Origin: an uncultured Rhodocyclaceae bacterium
Lineage (GTDB): Bacteria; Pseudomonadota; Gammaproteobacteria; Burkholderiales; Rhodocyclaceae
Assembly: GCA_934271525.1 (NCBI GenBank)
Contig: CAKQRL010000018.1
Location: forward strand, 1-36,188
Reading direction: 5' to 3'
Length of the DNA: 36,188 nt
Shown here: positions 15,407-24,065 of the stretch, one piece after another
Numbering within the stretch: the stretch's first letter is position 1
Layout: the number at the start of each line of letters is the position of its first letter
Program-made: the position numbers and the translations under genes
Notes under the pieces: model-generated
Seen by the model: the letters and a program-made list of their open reading frames with translations, nothing else
Told to the model about the DNA's origin: nothing
Database searches by the model: none

Positions 15407-16534
15407 ATGGCACTGGACATCAATAGTTTCGCGTCTCAACTGCCGATTGACTGGTATTTTGATGAACGCATTTTTGAGTTAGAAAAATCCATTTTGTTTG
15501 CAGAAGGACCGGGCTATGCCGGCCACGCCTTGATGATTCCCGAGGCTGGCGATTACCGCGCATTAGAATGGGAAAACAACGCCCATTTTATTACCAATGG
15601 CGGCGAATCGGGAGACACCGCTGGTTTTTGGTATTTGAGCAACATTTGTCGGCATCGCCAAGCCGTGATGTTGGAAGGTTCTGGTCATTTTAACGCCCCG
15701 TTGGTTTGCCCCATCCACCGTTGGAGTTATGAAACACCCAGCGGCACTTTGCTGGGTGCGCCGCATTTTCCGCAAAATCCGTGTTTGAATTTGGATAAAG
15801 TGAAATTGCAAAATTGGAAAGGTTTGCTATTTACTGGCCCGCGCGATGTTGCCGCTGATTTAAAAGGGATGGCTTTTGAAGAATACTTTGATTTTTCAGG
15901 CTACAAACTGGATTGCGTGGAATTGCACCATTGCAATTACAGCTGGAAAACCTTTATTGAAATTTATTTGGAAGACTACCACGTGGATCCTTTCCACCCG
16001 GGATTAGGCAATTTTGTAACCTGTTCGGATTTATCGTGGCAATTTAGCGATTGGTATTCCATTCAAAAGGTGGGCATTTCCAACTTGATGAAATCGGGTT
16101 CGCCTGTTTATGAACGCTGGCAAAAGGTTGTGCGCGAATATTACGCCGACAAAGGCAAAACCCCGCCGCAAGGTGCTGTGTGGCTAACGTATTACCCCAA
16201 CATTATGGTGGAATGGTATCCGCACGTGTTGGTGGTCTCCACCATTTGGCCCACGGGTTTGAAAGAATCGCTGAACGTGGTGGAATTTTATTACCCCGAA
16301 GACATTGTGGATTTTGAGCGCGAATTCATTGAAGCCGAGCGCGCCGCTTATATGGAAACCGCCATTGAAGACGATGAAATTGGCGAACGCATGGACAGCG
16401 GGCGGCGCAGTTTGCACGCCTTTGGCAAAAATGAAGAAGGACCTTACCAATCGCCAATGGAAGACGGAATGGCGCATTTTCATCGTTTTTACCGCAACAA
16501 TTTGCGCGAATCCATTACGCGTTTGGAATCTTAA
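15407..16534 (+). CDS. Rieske-type aromatic ring-hydroxylating oxygenase, alpha-subunit family
   Basis: 375 residues from the ATG at 15407; GGGGGAGG 5 nt upstream is the strongest ribosome site seen here and rules out the in-frame TTG at 15392. Rieske 2Fe-2S ligands: Cys81-x-His83 (ICRHRQA) and Cys101-x2-His104 (CPIHRWSYE). Mononuclear iron site: EDYHVDPFHPG with His192 and His197. Such proteins hydroxylate or demethylate organic substrates using electrons from a separate reductase. The substrate is unknown and no reductase gene is nearby. Position next to the xseB-ispA-dxs operon is common in betaproteobacteria, which suggests a conserved rather than catabolic role. Confidence 0.9.
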   Translation: MALDINSFASQLPIDWYFDERIFELEKSILFAEGPGYAGHALMIPEAGDYRALEWENNAHFITNGGESGDTAGFWYLSNICRHRQAVMLEGSGHFNAPLVCPIHRWSYETPSGTLLGAPHFPQNPCLNLDKVKLQNWKGLLFTGPRDVAADLKGMAFEEYFDFSGYKLDCVELHHCNYSWKTFIEIYLEDYHVDPFHPGLGNFVTCSDLSWQFSDWYSIQKVGISNLMKSGSPVYERWQKVVREYYADKGKTPPQGAVWLTYYPNIMVEWYPHVLVVSTIWPTGLKESLNVVEFYYPEDIVDFEREFIEAERAAYMETAIEDDEIGERMDSGRRSLHAFGKNEEGPYQSPMEDGMAHFHRFYRNNLRESITRLES

Positions 16535-16540
16535 AAAAAT

Positions 16541-16596
16541 CCACGGTCAACGTTTTATTTTTTAAAATTTTAAAAATTTTTTGACGTTGACCGTGG
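16541..16596. repeat. CCACGGTMAAC inverted pair 6 (long spacer)
   Basis: Arms 16541-16551 and 16586-16596 are both C variants and pair fully. The spacer is about seven bases longer than usual. It lies between the Rieske gene and corC. Confidence 0.92.
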
Positions 16597-16617
16597 ATTT
16601 TTGAACAAAGGAAAAAA

Positions 16618-17448
16618 ATGATAGACGAGCCTGAGCAGAAAAATGGTTTTTTGGAACGTTTGAGCGCATTGTTAATGCACGAACCAGAAAACCGCCCCGA
16701 ACTTTTAAAAATGATTCGCGCGGCATTTTCCCGCGGTTTGATGGACTCCGATGCGTTGAGCATTATTGAAGCAGCGCTATCTTCATCCGACATTCGTGTT
16801 ACCGAAATTATGGTGCCAAGGTCGGAAATGGACGTGGTGGATATTCACGATTCCATCCAAAAAATTCTGCCTTTTGCCATCAACACCGCGCATTCGCGCT
16901 TTCCTGTGATAGACCAAGACCGCGACAACATTTTGGGCATTTTGCTTGCCAAAGATTTGCTCAAAATTCACACGGGCGAAGATTTTAAAATCCGCGATTG
17001 GTTGCGCCCGGCGGTGTTTGTGCCTGAATCCAAACGATTAAACGTGTTGCTGCGCGAATTTCGCGTTTCCCGCAACCATATGGCTATTGTGGTCAATGAA
17101 TACGGCGGCGTGTTGGGTTTGGTAACCATTGAAGATGTTTTGGAACAAATTGTGGGCGACATTGAAGACGAATACGATTTTGACGAAACGCACGACAATA
17201 TCCGCCAAGATTTAGAAGGCGCTTGGCGCGTGAAAGCGCGCACAGAAATTGCCGATTTTAACGAAAACTTTCACACCAACCTTGACGATTCTTTGTTTGA
17301 CACCATCGGCGGCTTAATTTTGCGCCATTTGGGGCGCGTGCCCAAATGCGGCGAAACCTTAACGCTGGATGGTTTGCAATTCCAAATTTTGCGCGCCGAC
17401 TCGCGCCGCATTTATACCATTTTGGTGAAAAACCCGCGTGAAAATTAA
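16618..17448 (+). CDS. corC: CorC/HlyC-family CBS-domain protein
   Basis: 276 residues, with AAAGGAA before the ATG. A CBS-domain pair (TEIMVPRSEMDVVDI to VTIEDVLEQIVGDIEDEYD, about residues 60-182) is followed by the CorC_HlyC domain (about 195-275, WRVKARTEIADFN, TIGGLILRHLGRVP). It lacks the N-terminal membrane domain of larger family members, matching the short cytosolic CorC/YbeX type. E. coli YbeX is linked to magnesium or cobalt efflux and, more recently, to ribosome metabolism; the exact role is not certain. lnt overlaps its last 11 bases, as in the widespread ybeX-lnt pair. Confidence 0.93.
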   Translation: MIDEPEQKNGFLERLSALLMHEPENRPELLKMIRAAFSRGLMDSDALSIIEAALSSSDIRVTEIMVPRSEMDVVDIHDSIQKILPFAINTAHSRFPVIDQDRDNILGILLAKDLLKIHTGEDFKIRDWLRPAVFVPESKRLNVLLREFRVSRNHMAIVVNEYGGVLGLVTIEDVLEQIVGDIEDEYDFDETHDNIRQDLEGAWRVKARTEIADFNENFHTNLDDSLFDTIGGLILRHLGRVPKCGETLTLDGLQFQILRADSRRIYTILVKNPREN

Positions 17449-18904
17449 GCTTTTAAAATTCAGCGCGGCGTTTTTGGCAGGCGCATTGTGTGTGCTGGGT
17501 TTTGCGCCCTTTTCCTTGTGGTTTTTGCCTTTTTTGGGCGCGGCGTTTTTATTTTTCCACGGTAAACAAGGATTTTTTTTCTCTTTTTTATTTGGCGCAG
17601 GATTTTTTCTTTTTGGCGTTTCTTGGGTTTTTAATAGCTTAAAACAATTCGGAGGAATGCCAATTATTTTGGCTGGAATTGCCACACTTTTATTTTGTTT
17701 AACGCTTGCTTTATTTTACGGAATTGCTTTATTTTTATTCCGCCGTTTTAATGATTTCAATGCGCCATTTTTATTTGCCGCCATTTTTACTTTATTGGAT
17801 TATTTGCGCGGGAATTTATTCGGCGGATTTCCGTGGTTAATTTTTGGTTATGCGCAAGTTAATAATATTTTTTTAAAATATTTTCTTCCTTTTTTTGGTG
17901 TTTATTTTTTAAGTTTTTTAACTTTTTTCATCGGCGCTTTATTGGCTTTGAGTGTTATAAAAAAATCGCTGCGTTATTTAACCCCCATTGTTTTCATTTT
18001 GATGATCGGATTTTTTTTGCAGTTTATAGAATGGACAAAAGAAAAAGAAACGCCACTTTCCGTTTTGCTTATTCAAAATAATATTTCATTAGAAGAAAAA
18101 TTTAATCCCAATCTTTTTTATCATCTTATTGGCAATAATTTAAAAACCATTGATGAAAATCCTGCCGATTTAATTATTTTCCCTGAAACCGAATTGCCGC
18201 GCCTTTGGGCAACATTGCCCGATTTTATTAAAATGGAATTCAAAAACCGCGCCCAAAACCGACACATTGTAATGGGCATTTTAGGAAAAAATGAAAAAGG
18301 TTATTTAAACAGCGCCGTTCATTTAAACCAACATTTAGAAAGTTTTTACCACAAACGCCATTTGGTGCCTTTTGGGGAATTTGTGCCGCCTTTTTTTGAA
18401 TGGATTATGCAAAAATTAAATGTTCCGCTTGGCAATTTTTCCACACCCGAAAAAGCGAATGAACTTTTTAAAATCAATCAGCATTTTGCATCAGTGAATA
18501 TTTGTTATGAAGACGCTTTTGGCGCAGAATTAAAAACCGCCCAAAATGCCGATTTTTTAATGAATTTATCCAACACCATTTGGTTTGGCAAAAGTTTGGC
18601 GCAAGCGCAGCATTTGGAAATTGCACAAACGCGCGCTATTGAAAATCAAAAACCATTTTTAAAAGCAACCAACAGCGGAATCACGGCGATTATTTTGCAT
18701 AATGGTAAAATAAAAAAACAATTACCAGAATTTAAAAAAGATATTTTAAAAGGCGAAATTATTCCACGAGAAGGCAAAACTTTTTATTCTATTGCTGGCG
18801 ATTTTCCAATTTTAATTTTTTGTTTTTTGATTGTGATTTTCCATGGTCAACGGCGCATTTTTTCAAAAAAAAGCAGCGTTGACCGTGAAAAAATCTTGTT
18901 TTAA
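17438..18904 (+). CDS. lnt: Apolipoprotein N-acyltransferase
   Basis: 488 residues from GTG 17438, overlapping corC by 11 bases. About six N-terminal membrane segments are followed by a nitrilase domain with the Glu-Lys-Cys triad: Glu250 (FPETELPRLW), Lys306 (HKRHLVPFGEF) and Cys356 (NICYEDAFG), and by a last membrane segment near 453-468. It adds the third acyl chain to the N-terminal cysteine of lipoproteins after Lgt and LspA. HGK at residues 41-43 is read from a single repeat arm, and the last 20 residues (HGQRRIFSKKSSVDREKILF region) are the complete translation of a repeat pair, extending the protein past its last helix. Confidence 0.96.
   Translation: MKIKLLKFSAAFLAGALCVLGFAPFSLWFLPFLGAAFLFFHGKQGFFFSFLFGAGFFLFGVSWVFNSLKQFGGMPIILAGIATLLFCLTLALFYGIALFLFRRFNDFNAPFLFAAIFTLLDYLRGNLFGGFPWLIFGYAQVNNIFLKYFLPFFGVYFLSFLTFFIGALLALSVIKKSLRYLTPIVFILMIGFFLQFIEWTKEKETPLSVLLIQNNISLEEKFNPNLFYHLIGNNLKTIDENPADLIIFPETELPRLWATLPDFIKMEFKNRAQNRHIVMGILGKNEKGYLNSAVHLNQHLESFYHKRHLVPFGEFVPPFFEWIMQKLNVPLGNFSTPEKANELFKINQHFASVNICYEDAFGAELKTAQNADFLMNLSNTIWFGKSLAQAQHLEIAQTRAIENQKPFLKATNSGITAIILHNGKIKKQLPEFKKDILKGEIIPREGKTFYSIAGDFPILIFCFLIVIFHGQRRIFSKKSSVDREKILF
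17557..17567 (+). repeat. Single CCACGGTMAAC arm inside lnt
   Basis: Exact A variant translated as HGK between the first membrane segments, followed by a T-rich run but no second arm. Confidence 0.85.
18841..18888. repeat. CCACGGTMAAC inverted pair 7, fully inside the lnt 3' end
   Basis: Left arm 18841-18851 (ccaTggtcaac) and right arm 18878-18888 (gttgaccgtgA) each carry one change. The whole element, core included, is translated as the lnt tail, and tRNA-Thr begins 40 nt later. Confidence 0.88.
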
Positions 18905-18927
18905 AATGCGCAACTTTCTATTTTCTT

Positions 18928-19003
18928 GCCGCTTTAGCTCAGTTGGTAGAGCAGCGCATTCGTAATGCGAAGGTCGACAGTTCAAGTCCGTCAAGCGGCA
19001 CCA
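18928..19003 (+). tRNA. tRNA-Thr (anticodon CGT)
   Basis: The cloverleaf is complete: acceptor GCCGCTT pairs with AAGCGGC; D-arm AGCTCAGTTGGTAGAGC; anticodon loop TTCGTAA; T-arm with TTCAAGT; CCA is encoded. The CGT anticodon reads ACG. It follows lnt by 23 nt on the same strand. One A-C mismatch is present in the T stem. Confidence 0.96.
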
Positions 19004-19023
19004 TTTTTCCCTTTCTTGCTTTT

Positions 19024-19689
19024 TTACCACGCAATGGGCGTTTTACCGTTTTTCAGCAAATAATCGTTGGCTTTTGAAAAATGCCGACAACCCAAAAAAC
19101 CAACACGCGCCAAAGGCGAAGGATGCGCCGCTTCCAACACCAAATGTTTTTGAGAATCAATTAAATGTTTTTTGGATTGTGCGAATTTTCCCCACAACAA
19201 AAAAACGAGATTTTCTTTTTCTTTGCTTAATTTGAAAATAATGGCATCGGTAAAATTTTCCCAACCCAATTTTTTGTGTTTTAAGGGCGAATCTTTTTCT
19301 ACCGTTAAAATTGCATTGCAAAGCAAAACGCCCGATTTTGCCCATTTTGTTAAATCGCCATTTTCTTTCAATTCAATATTCAAATCCGCTTTTAATTCTT
19401 TGAAAATGTTTTTTAAACTTGGCGGCGTTTTTATATTTTTTGGAACCGAAAAAGATAATCCCATTGCTTGATTTTCTTTAAAATACGGATCTTGCCCAAG
19501 CAAAACAATTTTAACCGCATTCAAAGGCGTTAAATGAAACGCATTAAAAATTAAATGTTCGGGCGGAAAAATAACCGCACCGTTTTTTTTGGCATTGAAA
19601 TAATTGTTTTCTAGTTTTTTAAAATAATCTTTTTCAAATTCTTCTTTTAAAAAATCTTGCCAATCAGCTGGCATCAAATTTTTGAACAT
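19024..19689 (-). CDS. ung: Uracil-DNA glycosylase, family 1
   Basis: 221 residues. It removes uracil from DNA at the start of base excision repair. Catalytic Asp67 and Tyr69 are in LLGQDPYFKENQAMGLSFSV, the stacking Phe80 in LSFSV, Asn125 in VLLCNAILTV, and His189 in HPSPLARVGFLGCRHFSKAN. The usual sequence is GQDPYH; here the His after Tyr69 is Phe70, and the HGPGQA-type loop reads FKENQA. All other key residues are kept, so I expect activity, with altered phosphate contacts. No Shine-Dalgarno is visible; the ATG follows a repeat arm and its core by 18 nt. Confidence 0.95.
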   Translation of the reverse strand: MFKNLMPADWQDFLKEEFEKDYFKKLENNYFNAKKNGAVIFPPEHLIFNAFHLTPLNAVKIVLLGQDPYFKENQAMGLSFSVPKNIKTPPSLKNIFKELKADLNIELKENGDLTKWAKSGVLLCNAILTVEKDSPLKHKKLGWENFTDAIIFKLSKEKENLVFLLWGKFAQSKKHLIDSQKHLVLEAAHPSPLARVGFLGCRHFSKANDYLLKNGKTPIAW

Positions 19690-19707
19690 TTTTCAAAAAA
19701 ATTTTTT

Positions 19708-19718
19708 GTTGACCGTGG
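19708..19718 (-). repeat. Single CCACGGTMAAC arm (C variant) before ung
   Basis: Exact copy, then the TTTTTTTGAAAA core, then the ung ATG 18 nt after the arm. No opposite arm; the gene start occupies its place. Confidence 0.9.
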
Positions 19719-19746
19719 AAAATTAAAAACTAAAAAAAATAAAAAT

Positions 19747-19834
19747 TGGCGGAAGCGGTGAGATTCGAACTCACGGATGGTCGCCCATCGCCGGTTTTCA
19801 AGACCGGTGCATTCAACCGCTCTGCCACGCTTCC
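19747..19834 (-). tRNA. tRNA-Ser (anticodon TGA)
   Basis: On the minus strand: acceptor GGAAGCG pairs with CGCTTCC, the anticodon loop is CTTGAAA (anticodon TGA, reading TCA), with the long variable arm of serine tRNAs (GCGATGGGCGACCATC), T-arm GTTCGAATC, discriminator G and encoded CCA. It lies 22 nt downstream of the kinase gene on the same strand. Confidence 0.97.
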
Positions 19835-19855
19835 GTTTTTTAATAAAGGCGGATT

Positions 19856-20995
19856 TTAACACGATTTTTGAAAAGGCAGGCACAATTCAAAAGTTGTGCC
19901 GCTTGCACGTTCGGAATCAGAAATAATGGCTATTTCGCCGTGGTGCGCGCGCACCACACCCAAGGCAATCGCCAAGCCCAAACCTGTGCCTTGCGCTTTG
20001 GTGGTAAAAAACGGCTCAAAAATGCGCGCTTGCATGGCTTTTGAAATTCCAGCGCCTGAATCGCGCACACCAAACACAAGTTTGTTGTTTTGAATGCGCG
20101 CTTTTAACTGCACAAAACCGCCTTTTGGTGTGGCTTGCAAAGCGTTTTCTAACAAATTGATGAGTGCGCCAAAAAGCGCTTTTTTATCGCCGATGATGCT
20201 GGCGTTTTGGCTTTCATCCACGCATTCAAAACGCAGATTTTCTTTTAAAGCCAAAGGCGCGATGGTGTTGTTTAAATCTTTCAAAAAATCGGGAATTTCA
20301 ATTAAATCTTTGCCGATGGTCTCACCCTTTGCAAAAAGCAAAATGTCTTGAATAAAACGCTCCAAACGTTTTAATTGCGCACTGGCTTTTTCGGCAAATT
20401 TGGTGCGCGATTCTTCGCTCATACCGCTTTGGGACAAATTGGAAGTGTATAAAAGTGCAGCAGCCAGCGGCGTTCTTAATTGATGCGCCAAGGATGCCGC
20501 CATTTCGCCCATTGCCGCCAAGCGATGGTTGCGCTCCAACTCTTTTTTCAAATGTTCGGCTTCGCTGATATCGTGGATTAAAATAATTTTTCCATGGCTT
20601 AAAGGACTTTGCGCAACCGATACCAAAATAGAATCTTTTTCGCGTTTTAATAAAAACTCGCCCGCTGTGTCGGTTTTTTCCAAACATTTTTTTTCTAAAT
20701 CCAACCAATTTTTATTTTCCAAATTTTTTAAAAATAATTTTTGTGCGGCAGGATTATTGGAAATAATTTTATTTTCCAAATCAATTTCCAAAACAGCCGC
20801 TGGCAATGCGGATAATAATTGCGACAAACGCTCAGATTGTTTCAACAATTTGTCATGGGCAATAGACAATTCTTCGGTTAAAAGATTGGCGCGTTTTTCA
20901 AGCGCGTTGTAACTTGCCGCCAAGTTATCAAATGAAGCAGTGAATACAGCAAAGTCGCGTTGTAAATCTTCAATTTTTTGTGCGTTTTTTTTCAT
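19856..20995 (-). CDS. Soluble PAS histidine kinase, FlrB/FleS type
   Basis: 379 residues without membrane segments. An N-terminal coiled coil (1-60) precedes a PAS domain (about 60-148), a HisKA domain with phospho-acceptor His171 in ASLAHQLRTPLAAALLY, and an HATPase domain (NLLENALQAT, DSGAGISKAMQARIFEPFFTT, GTGLGLAI). The architecture and the AHQLRTPL-AALLY segment resemble FlrB/FleS, cytosolic kinases that phosphorylate an RpoN-dependent activator (FlrC/FleR) for middle flagellar genes. It is divergent from fliF, which supports this role. The expected activator gene does not follow it; tRNA-Ser does, so the partner is outside the window. GGAAAA precedes the ATG. Confidence 0.85.
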   Translation of the reverse strand: MKKNAQKIEDLQRDFAVFTASFDNLAASYNALEKRANLLTEELSIAHDKLLKQSERLSQLLSALPAAVLEIDLENKIISNNPAAQKLFLKNLENKNWLDLEKKCLEKTDTAGEFLLKREKDSILVSVAQSPLSHGKIILIHDISEAEHLKKELERNHRLAAMGEMAASLAHQLRTPLAAALLYTSNLSQSGMSEESRTKFAEKASAQLKRLERFIQDILLFAKGETIGKDLIEIPDFLKDLNNTIAPLALKENLRFECVDESQNASIIGDKKALFGALINLLENALQATPKGGFVQLKARIQNNKLVFGVRDSGAGISKAMQARIFEPFFTTKAQGTGLGLAIALGVVRAHHGEIAIISDSERASGTTFELCLPFQKSC

Positions 20996-21017
20996 GGTTT
21001 TTTTCCAATGTTTAAAT

Positions 21018-21067
21018 CCACGGTAAACTATAAAAAAATTTTAAAAAAAACTTTTTGTTTACCGTGG
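21018..21067. repeat. CCACGGTMAAC inverted pair 8
   Basis: Both arms (21018-21028 and 21057-21067) are exact A variants and pair fully. It sits between divergent genes (the kinase and fliF), where a terminator would have no obvious use. Confidence 0.92.
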
Positions 21068-21110
21068 ATTTTTATAAAATAGAAAATATTTTAAATTATT
21101 AAAAATTTTT

Positions 21111-23048
21111 ATGGCAGAAAATCCGGCAGCCACCGCCAACCCTTCAACCGCCAATACCTCTGCGCCAAATGCCGCAATAAATGCCTTCTATGCGCAGCGC
21201 GAAAAATTGCGTGCCAATTTTATGCGTTTAAATAACACGCAAAAAATCACCTTGTTGGCGGCGCTGGCAGCAGCACTTGCCGTGATTGTGTGGTTGGTGT
21301 TGTATAGCCAAAGTAGCACTTACAAAGTGTTGTTTTCCAACTTGGATGAGCGCGATGCCGGCAATATTACCGAATATTTAACCGCACAAAACATTCCTTA
21401 CAAAGTTGAGGCATACGGTGCCATTTTGGTAGAAGAAAAAAACGTGCACGCCACGCGCTTGCGGCTTGCCACACAAGGCTTGCCGCGCGGCGGGCATGTG
21501 GGTTTTGAATTGATGGAAAACCAAAAATTTGGCATTAGCCAATTTGCCGAACAAGTGAATTACCAACGCGCATTAGAAGGCGAACTCTCCAAAACCATTG
21601 AAGCCATTGCATCTTTGGAAAAAGCGCGCGTGCATTTGGCAATTCCCAAACCTTCGGTTTTTATTCGCGAAGACCAAAAACCCAGCGCCTCAGTGATGGT
21701 CAAACTCTTCCCCGGGCGCATTTTGGATTCCACACAAATTGCGGGGATTACGCATTTGGTTGCTTCATCCGTGCCGAATTTGCCCAACGAAAATGTAACC
21801 ATCGTCAACCAAGACGGCTCAATTTTGCAAGAAAAAACAAGCAAAACCATTGAATCGGGCTTGGACCCCGTGCAGTTATCCTATGTGAAAGAAATTGAAT
21901 CGGGCATAATCAAACGCATTGAAGCGATTTTGGAGCCGGTTTTTGGGCGCGCAAACTTCAAAGTGCAAGCATCTGCCGACATTGATTTTTCCAAAAACGA
22001 GCAAACGGCAGAAATTTACCGTCCCAATGCCAAGCCAGAAGAAAGCGCGGTTAGAAGCCAACAAACAACGGAATCGGCTGGCGTAAATGTCACTTTGGGC
22101 GGTGTGCCCGGCGCTTTAACCAACCAACCGCCTGTTCCAGCCATCGCGCCTTTAACCCAACCTTCTACAACACCGCCGCAGCCTTCGCGTTCCAATAATA
22201 AGCAAGAACCCGGGCGGCTTGTTTCTGCTGGCATTGATGCGCCTTTGGAAACTTTGGGGCAACCCATCGGGGCAAATAAAACCAACACCATCAATTATGA
22301 ATTGGACAAAACCATTCGCCATACCAAAGGCGCCATTGGCGAAATCAGGCGGCTAACCGCCGCGGTTGTTGTCAATTTTAAAAAGGTTGTGGCAGAAGAC
22401 GGCACGGCATCTTTGGTATCATTAACCGATGAAGAGTTGGGCAAGGTTGAAAGTTTGGTAAAAGATGCAATGGGATTTAACCAAAACCGCGGGGATAGCG
22501 TTGCCGTGGTTTCATCGCAATTCAACGATATGCAAACAAGTGTTGTTGGCAACTTTATCTCTGCCGCTTTGGAAAACCCAGCGCCACTTGAAGCGGGGGC
22601 AAGCATTTTGAAATACTTGGTTGCCGCGCTGATTTTGGCGTTTTTGTATTTTAAAATTATGCGCCCAGCCTTGCGCACAATGTTCCCCACGGCAGAAGAC
22701 GAGCGCGCGCGTGCCGAAGCCAAAGTAAAACTTGCCGAAGCAGAAAAACTTGCCGAAGCGGAAAAACACCCGATAGTCACCGAAGAGGTTGAAGAAGTGG
22801 AATACGATGACGAAGGCAATGTGGTTAGCCGCACAACAACGACCCGCCGCGCGCGCCAAAAACCCGAAGAAATTGACGAAGAAGCCCCGCCCGAAGAAAC
22901 CACCGAGGAGCGCCGTGCCCGCTTGGCGCGCCGCGTCGCCAGCGTGCCTTATGCCGATAAATTAAACAAAGCGCGCGATATGGCAATTTCCGACCCCAAG
23001 GCGGTTGCCAGCGTCGTCAAAGAATGGATGGGCGCAAATGGAACTTGA
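21111..23048 (+). CDS. fliF: Flagellar MS-ring protein FliF
   Basis: 645 residues, longer than the common 540-580. The first membrane segment is around 42-65 (ITLLAALAAALAVIVWLVLY), followed by the ring-building domains (TYKVLFSNLDERDAGNI, LPRGGHVGFELM, EGELSKTIEAI, ARVHLAIPKPSVF), a Pro/Thr/Gln-rich low-complexity stretch (about 340-370), the second membrane segment (about 505-522) and the C-terminal FliG-binding segment PYADKLNKARDMAISDPKAVASVVKEWM. An acidic insertion (EEVEEVEYDDEG to EEAPPEETTEERRARLARR) before the FliG-binding helices explains the extra length. It forms the inner-membrane base of the motor. It overlaps fliG by 11 nt. No clear sigma-54 site is seen upstream. Confidence 0.97.
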   Translation: MAENPAATANPSTANTSAPNAAINAFYAQREKLRANFMRLNNTQKITLLAALAAALAVIVWLVLYSQSSTYKVLFSNLDERDAGNITEYLTAQNIPYKVEAYGAILVEEKNVHATRLRLATQGLPRGGHVGFELMENQKFGISQFAEQVNYQRALEGELSKTIEAIASLEKARVHLAIPKPSVFIREDQKPSASVMVKLFPGRILDSTQIAGITHLVASSVPNLPNENVTIVNQDGSILQEKTSKTIESGLDPVQLSYVKEIESGIIKRIEAILEPVFGRANFKVQASADIDFSKNEQTAEIYRPNAKPEESAVRSQQTTESAGVNVTLGGVPGALTNQPPVPAIAPLTQPSTTPPQPSRSNNKQEPGRLVSAGIDAPLETLGQPIGANKTNTINYELDKTIRHTKGAIGEIRRLTAAVVVNFKKVVAEDGTASLVSLTDEELGKVESLVKDAMGFNQNRGDSVAVVSSQFNDMQTSVVGNFISAALENPAPLEAGASILKYLVAALILAFLYFKIMRPALRTMFPTAEDERARAEAKVKLAEAEKLAEAEKHPIVTEEVEEVEYDDEGNVVSRTTTTRRARQKPEEIDEEAPPEETTEERRARLARRVASVPYADKLNKARDMAISDPKAVASVVKEWMGANGT

Positions 23049-24042
23049 TACCGAAAACGGCATAGAAAAAGCGGCAACGCTTTTGTTGGCATTAGGCCCT
23101 GAACCCGCCGCAGAAATCTTAAAAGTAATGGGACCCAAAGAAGTGCAACGCATCGGGCATGCGATGGCGGCATTAAAAAGCGTGCCACAAAAAAGCATTG
23201 AAGCCGTTTTGGACGAATTTTTGGGTTATTTGGAAACGCATTCCAGCCTGCATATTGACACCAACGACTTCATCCGCTCGGCTTTTAACCAAGCCTTGGG
23301 CGAAGAAAAAGCCGCAAATATGGTCGACCGCATTTTGCAATCGGGCGAAACGACTGGCATTGAAAGCCTGAAATGGATGGATGCGCAAACCGTTTGTGAT
23401 TTAATCAAAAACGAACACCCGCAAATTATTGCCACCATTTTGGTGCATTTGGAACACGACCATGTTAGCGAAATCTTAAACCTATTTAGCGAACGCTTGC
23501 GCAATGACGTTATTTTAAGAATCGCAACCCTCGAAGGCGTGCAACCCATTGCATTACGGGAATTAAACGAAGCGATGTTGCGCTTACTCTCTGGCCCTGC
23601 CAACACCAAACGCACCGCGCTAGGCGGTGTGAAAACCGTGGCAGATATTTTAAACACCATCGGCTCAACCACGGAAGCCTCGGTGATGGATGCCTTGCGC
23701 GAATACGACCCCGATTTGGCACAGCAAGTATTAGACGAAATGTTCGTTTTTGAAAACTTGATGGATATTGACGATCGCTCCATCCAAATGATTTTGCGCG
23801 AAGTGCAATCCGACTCTTTGATTTTGGCGTTAAAAGGCGCTTCACCCGAGTTGCGCGAGAAAATTTTCAAAAATATGAGCCAGCGCGCCGCCGAAATGTT
23901 GCGCGAAGACTTGGAAGCCAAAGGGCCTGTGCGGCTTTCCGAAGTGGAAAACGAACAAAAAGAAATTCTCAAAACCGTGCGCCGCTTGGCAGACGAAGGG
24001 CAAATTGTGTTGGGCGGCGCGGGCGGCGAACAGATGATTTAA
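23038..24042 (+). CDS. fliG: Flagellar motor switch protein FliG
   Basis: 334 residues from ATG 23038, 11 nt before the fliF stop; an upstream open frame is not needed. FliG sits on FliF and carries the charged residues that MotA acts upon. N-terminal domain: GIEKAATLLLALGPEPAAEILKVMGPKEVQ. Middle domain: NEHPQIIATILVHL, the EHPQR-like motif that binds FliM (Gln present, next residue Ile in place of Arg/Thr). C-terminal domain: FVFENLMDIDDRSIQMILREVQSDSLILALKGASPELREKIFKNMSQRAAEML with the torque helix charges. Length and order are normal. Confidence 0.97.
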   Translation: MELDTENGIEKAATLLLALGPEPAAEILKVMGPKEVQRIGHAMAALKSVPQKSIEAVLDEFLGYLETHSSLHIDTNDFIRSAFNQALGEEKAANMVDRILQSGETTGIESLKWMDAQTVCDLIKNEHPQIIATILVHLEHDHVSEILNLFSERLRNDVILRIATLEGVQPIALRELNEAMLRLLSGPANTKRTALGGVKTVADILNTIGSTTEASVMDALREYDPDLAQQVLDEMFVFENLMDIDDRSIQMILREVQSDSLILALKGASPELREKIFKNMSQRAAEMLREDLEAKGPVRLSEVENEQKEILKTVRRLADEGQIVLGGAGGEQMI

Positions 24043-24054
24043 AATTTTTTAAGA

Positions 24055-24065
24055 GTTTACCGTGG
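24055..24065 (-). repeat. Single CCACGGTMAAC arm (A variant) carrying the fliH start codon
   Basis: Reads GTTTACCGTGG on the plus strand. The GTG within it (24062-24064) is the fliH start. The T/A-rich core is on its inner side, but the left arm is missing. Confidence 0.85.

Noticed and set aside
21793..21812. CCATCGTCAAC in fliF
   Set aside because: Two differences and no core; likely chance.
22295..22903. Long serine-rich open frame on the minus strand of fliF
   Set aside because: It is antisense to a clear FliF coding region and has low-complexity composition; a shadow frame.
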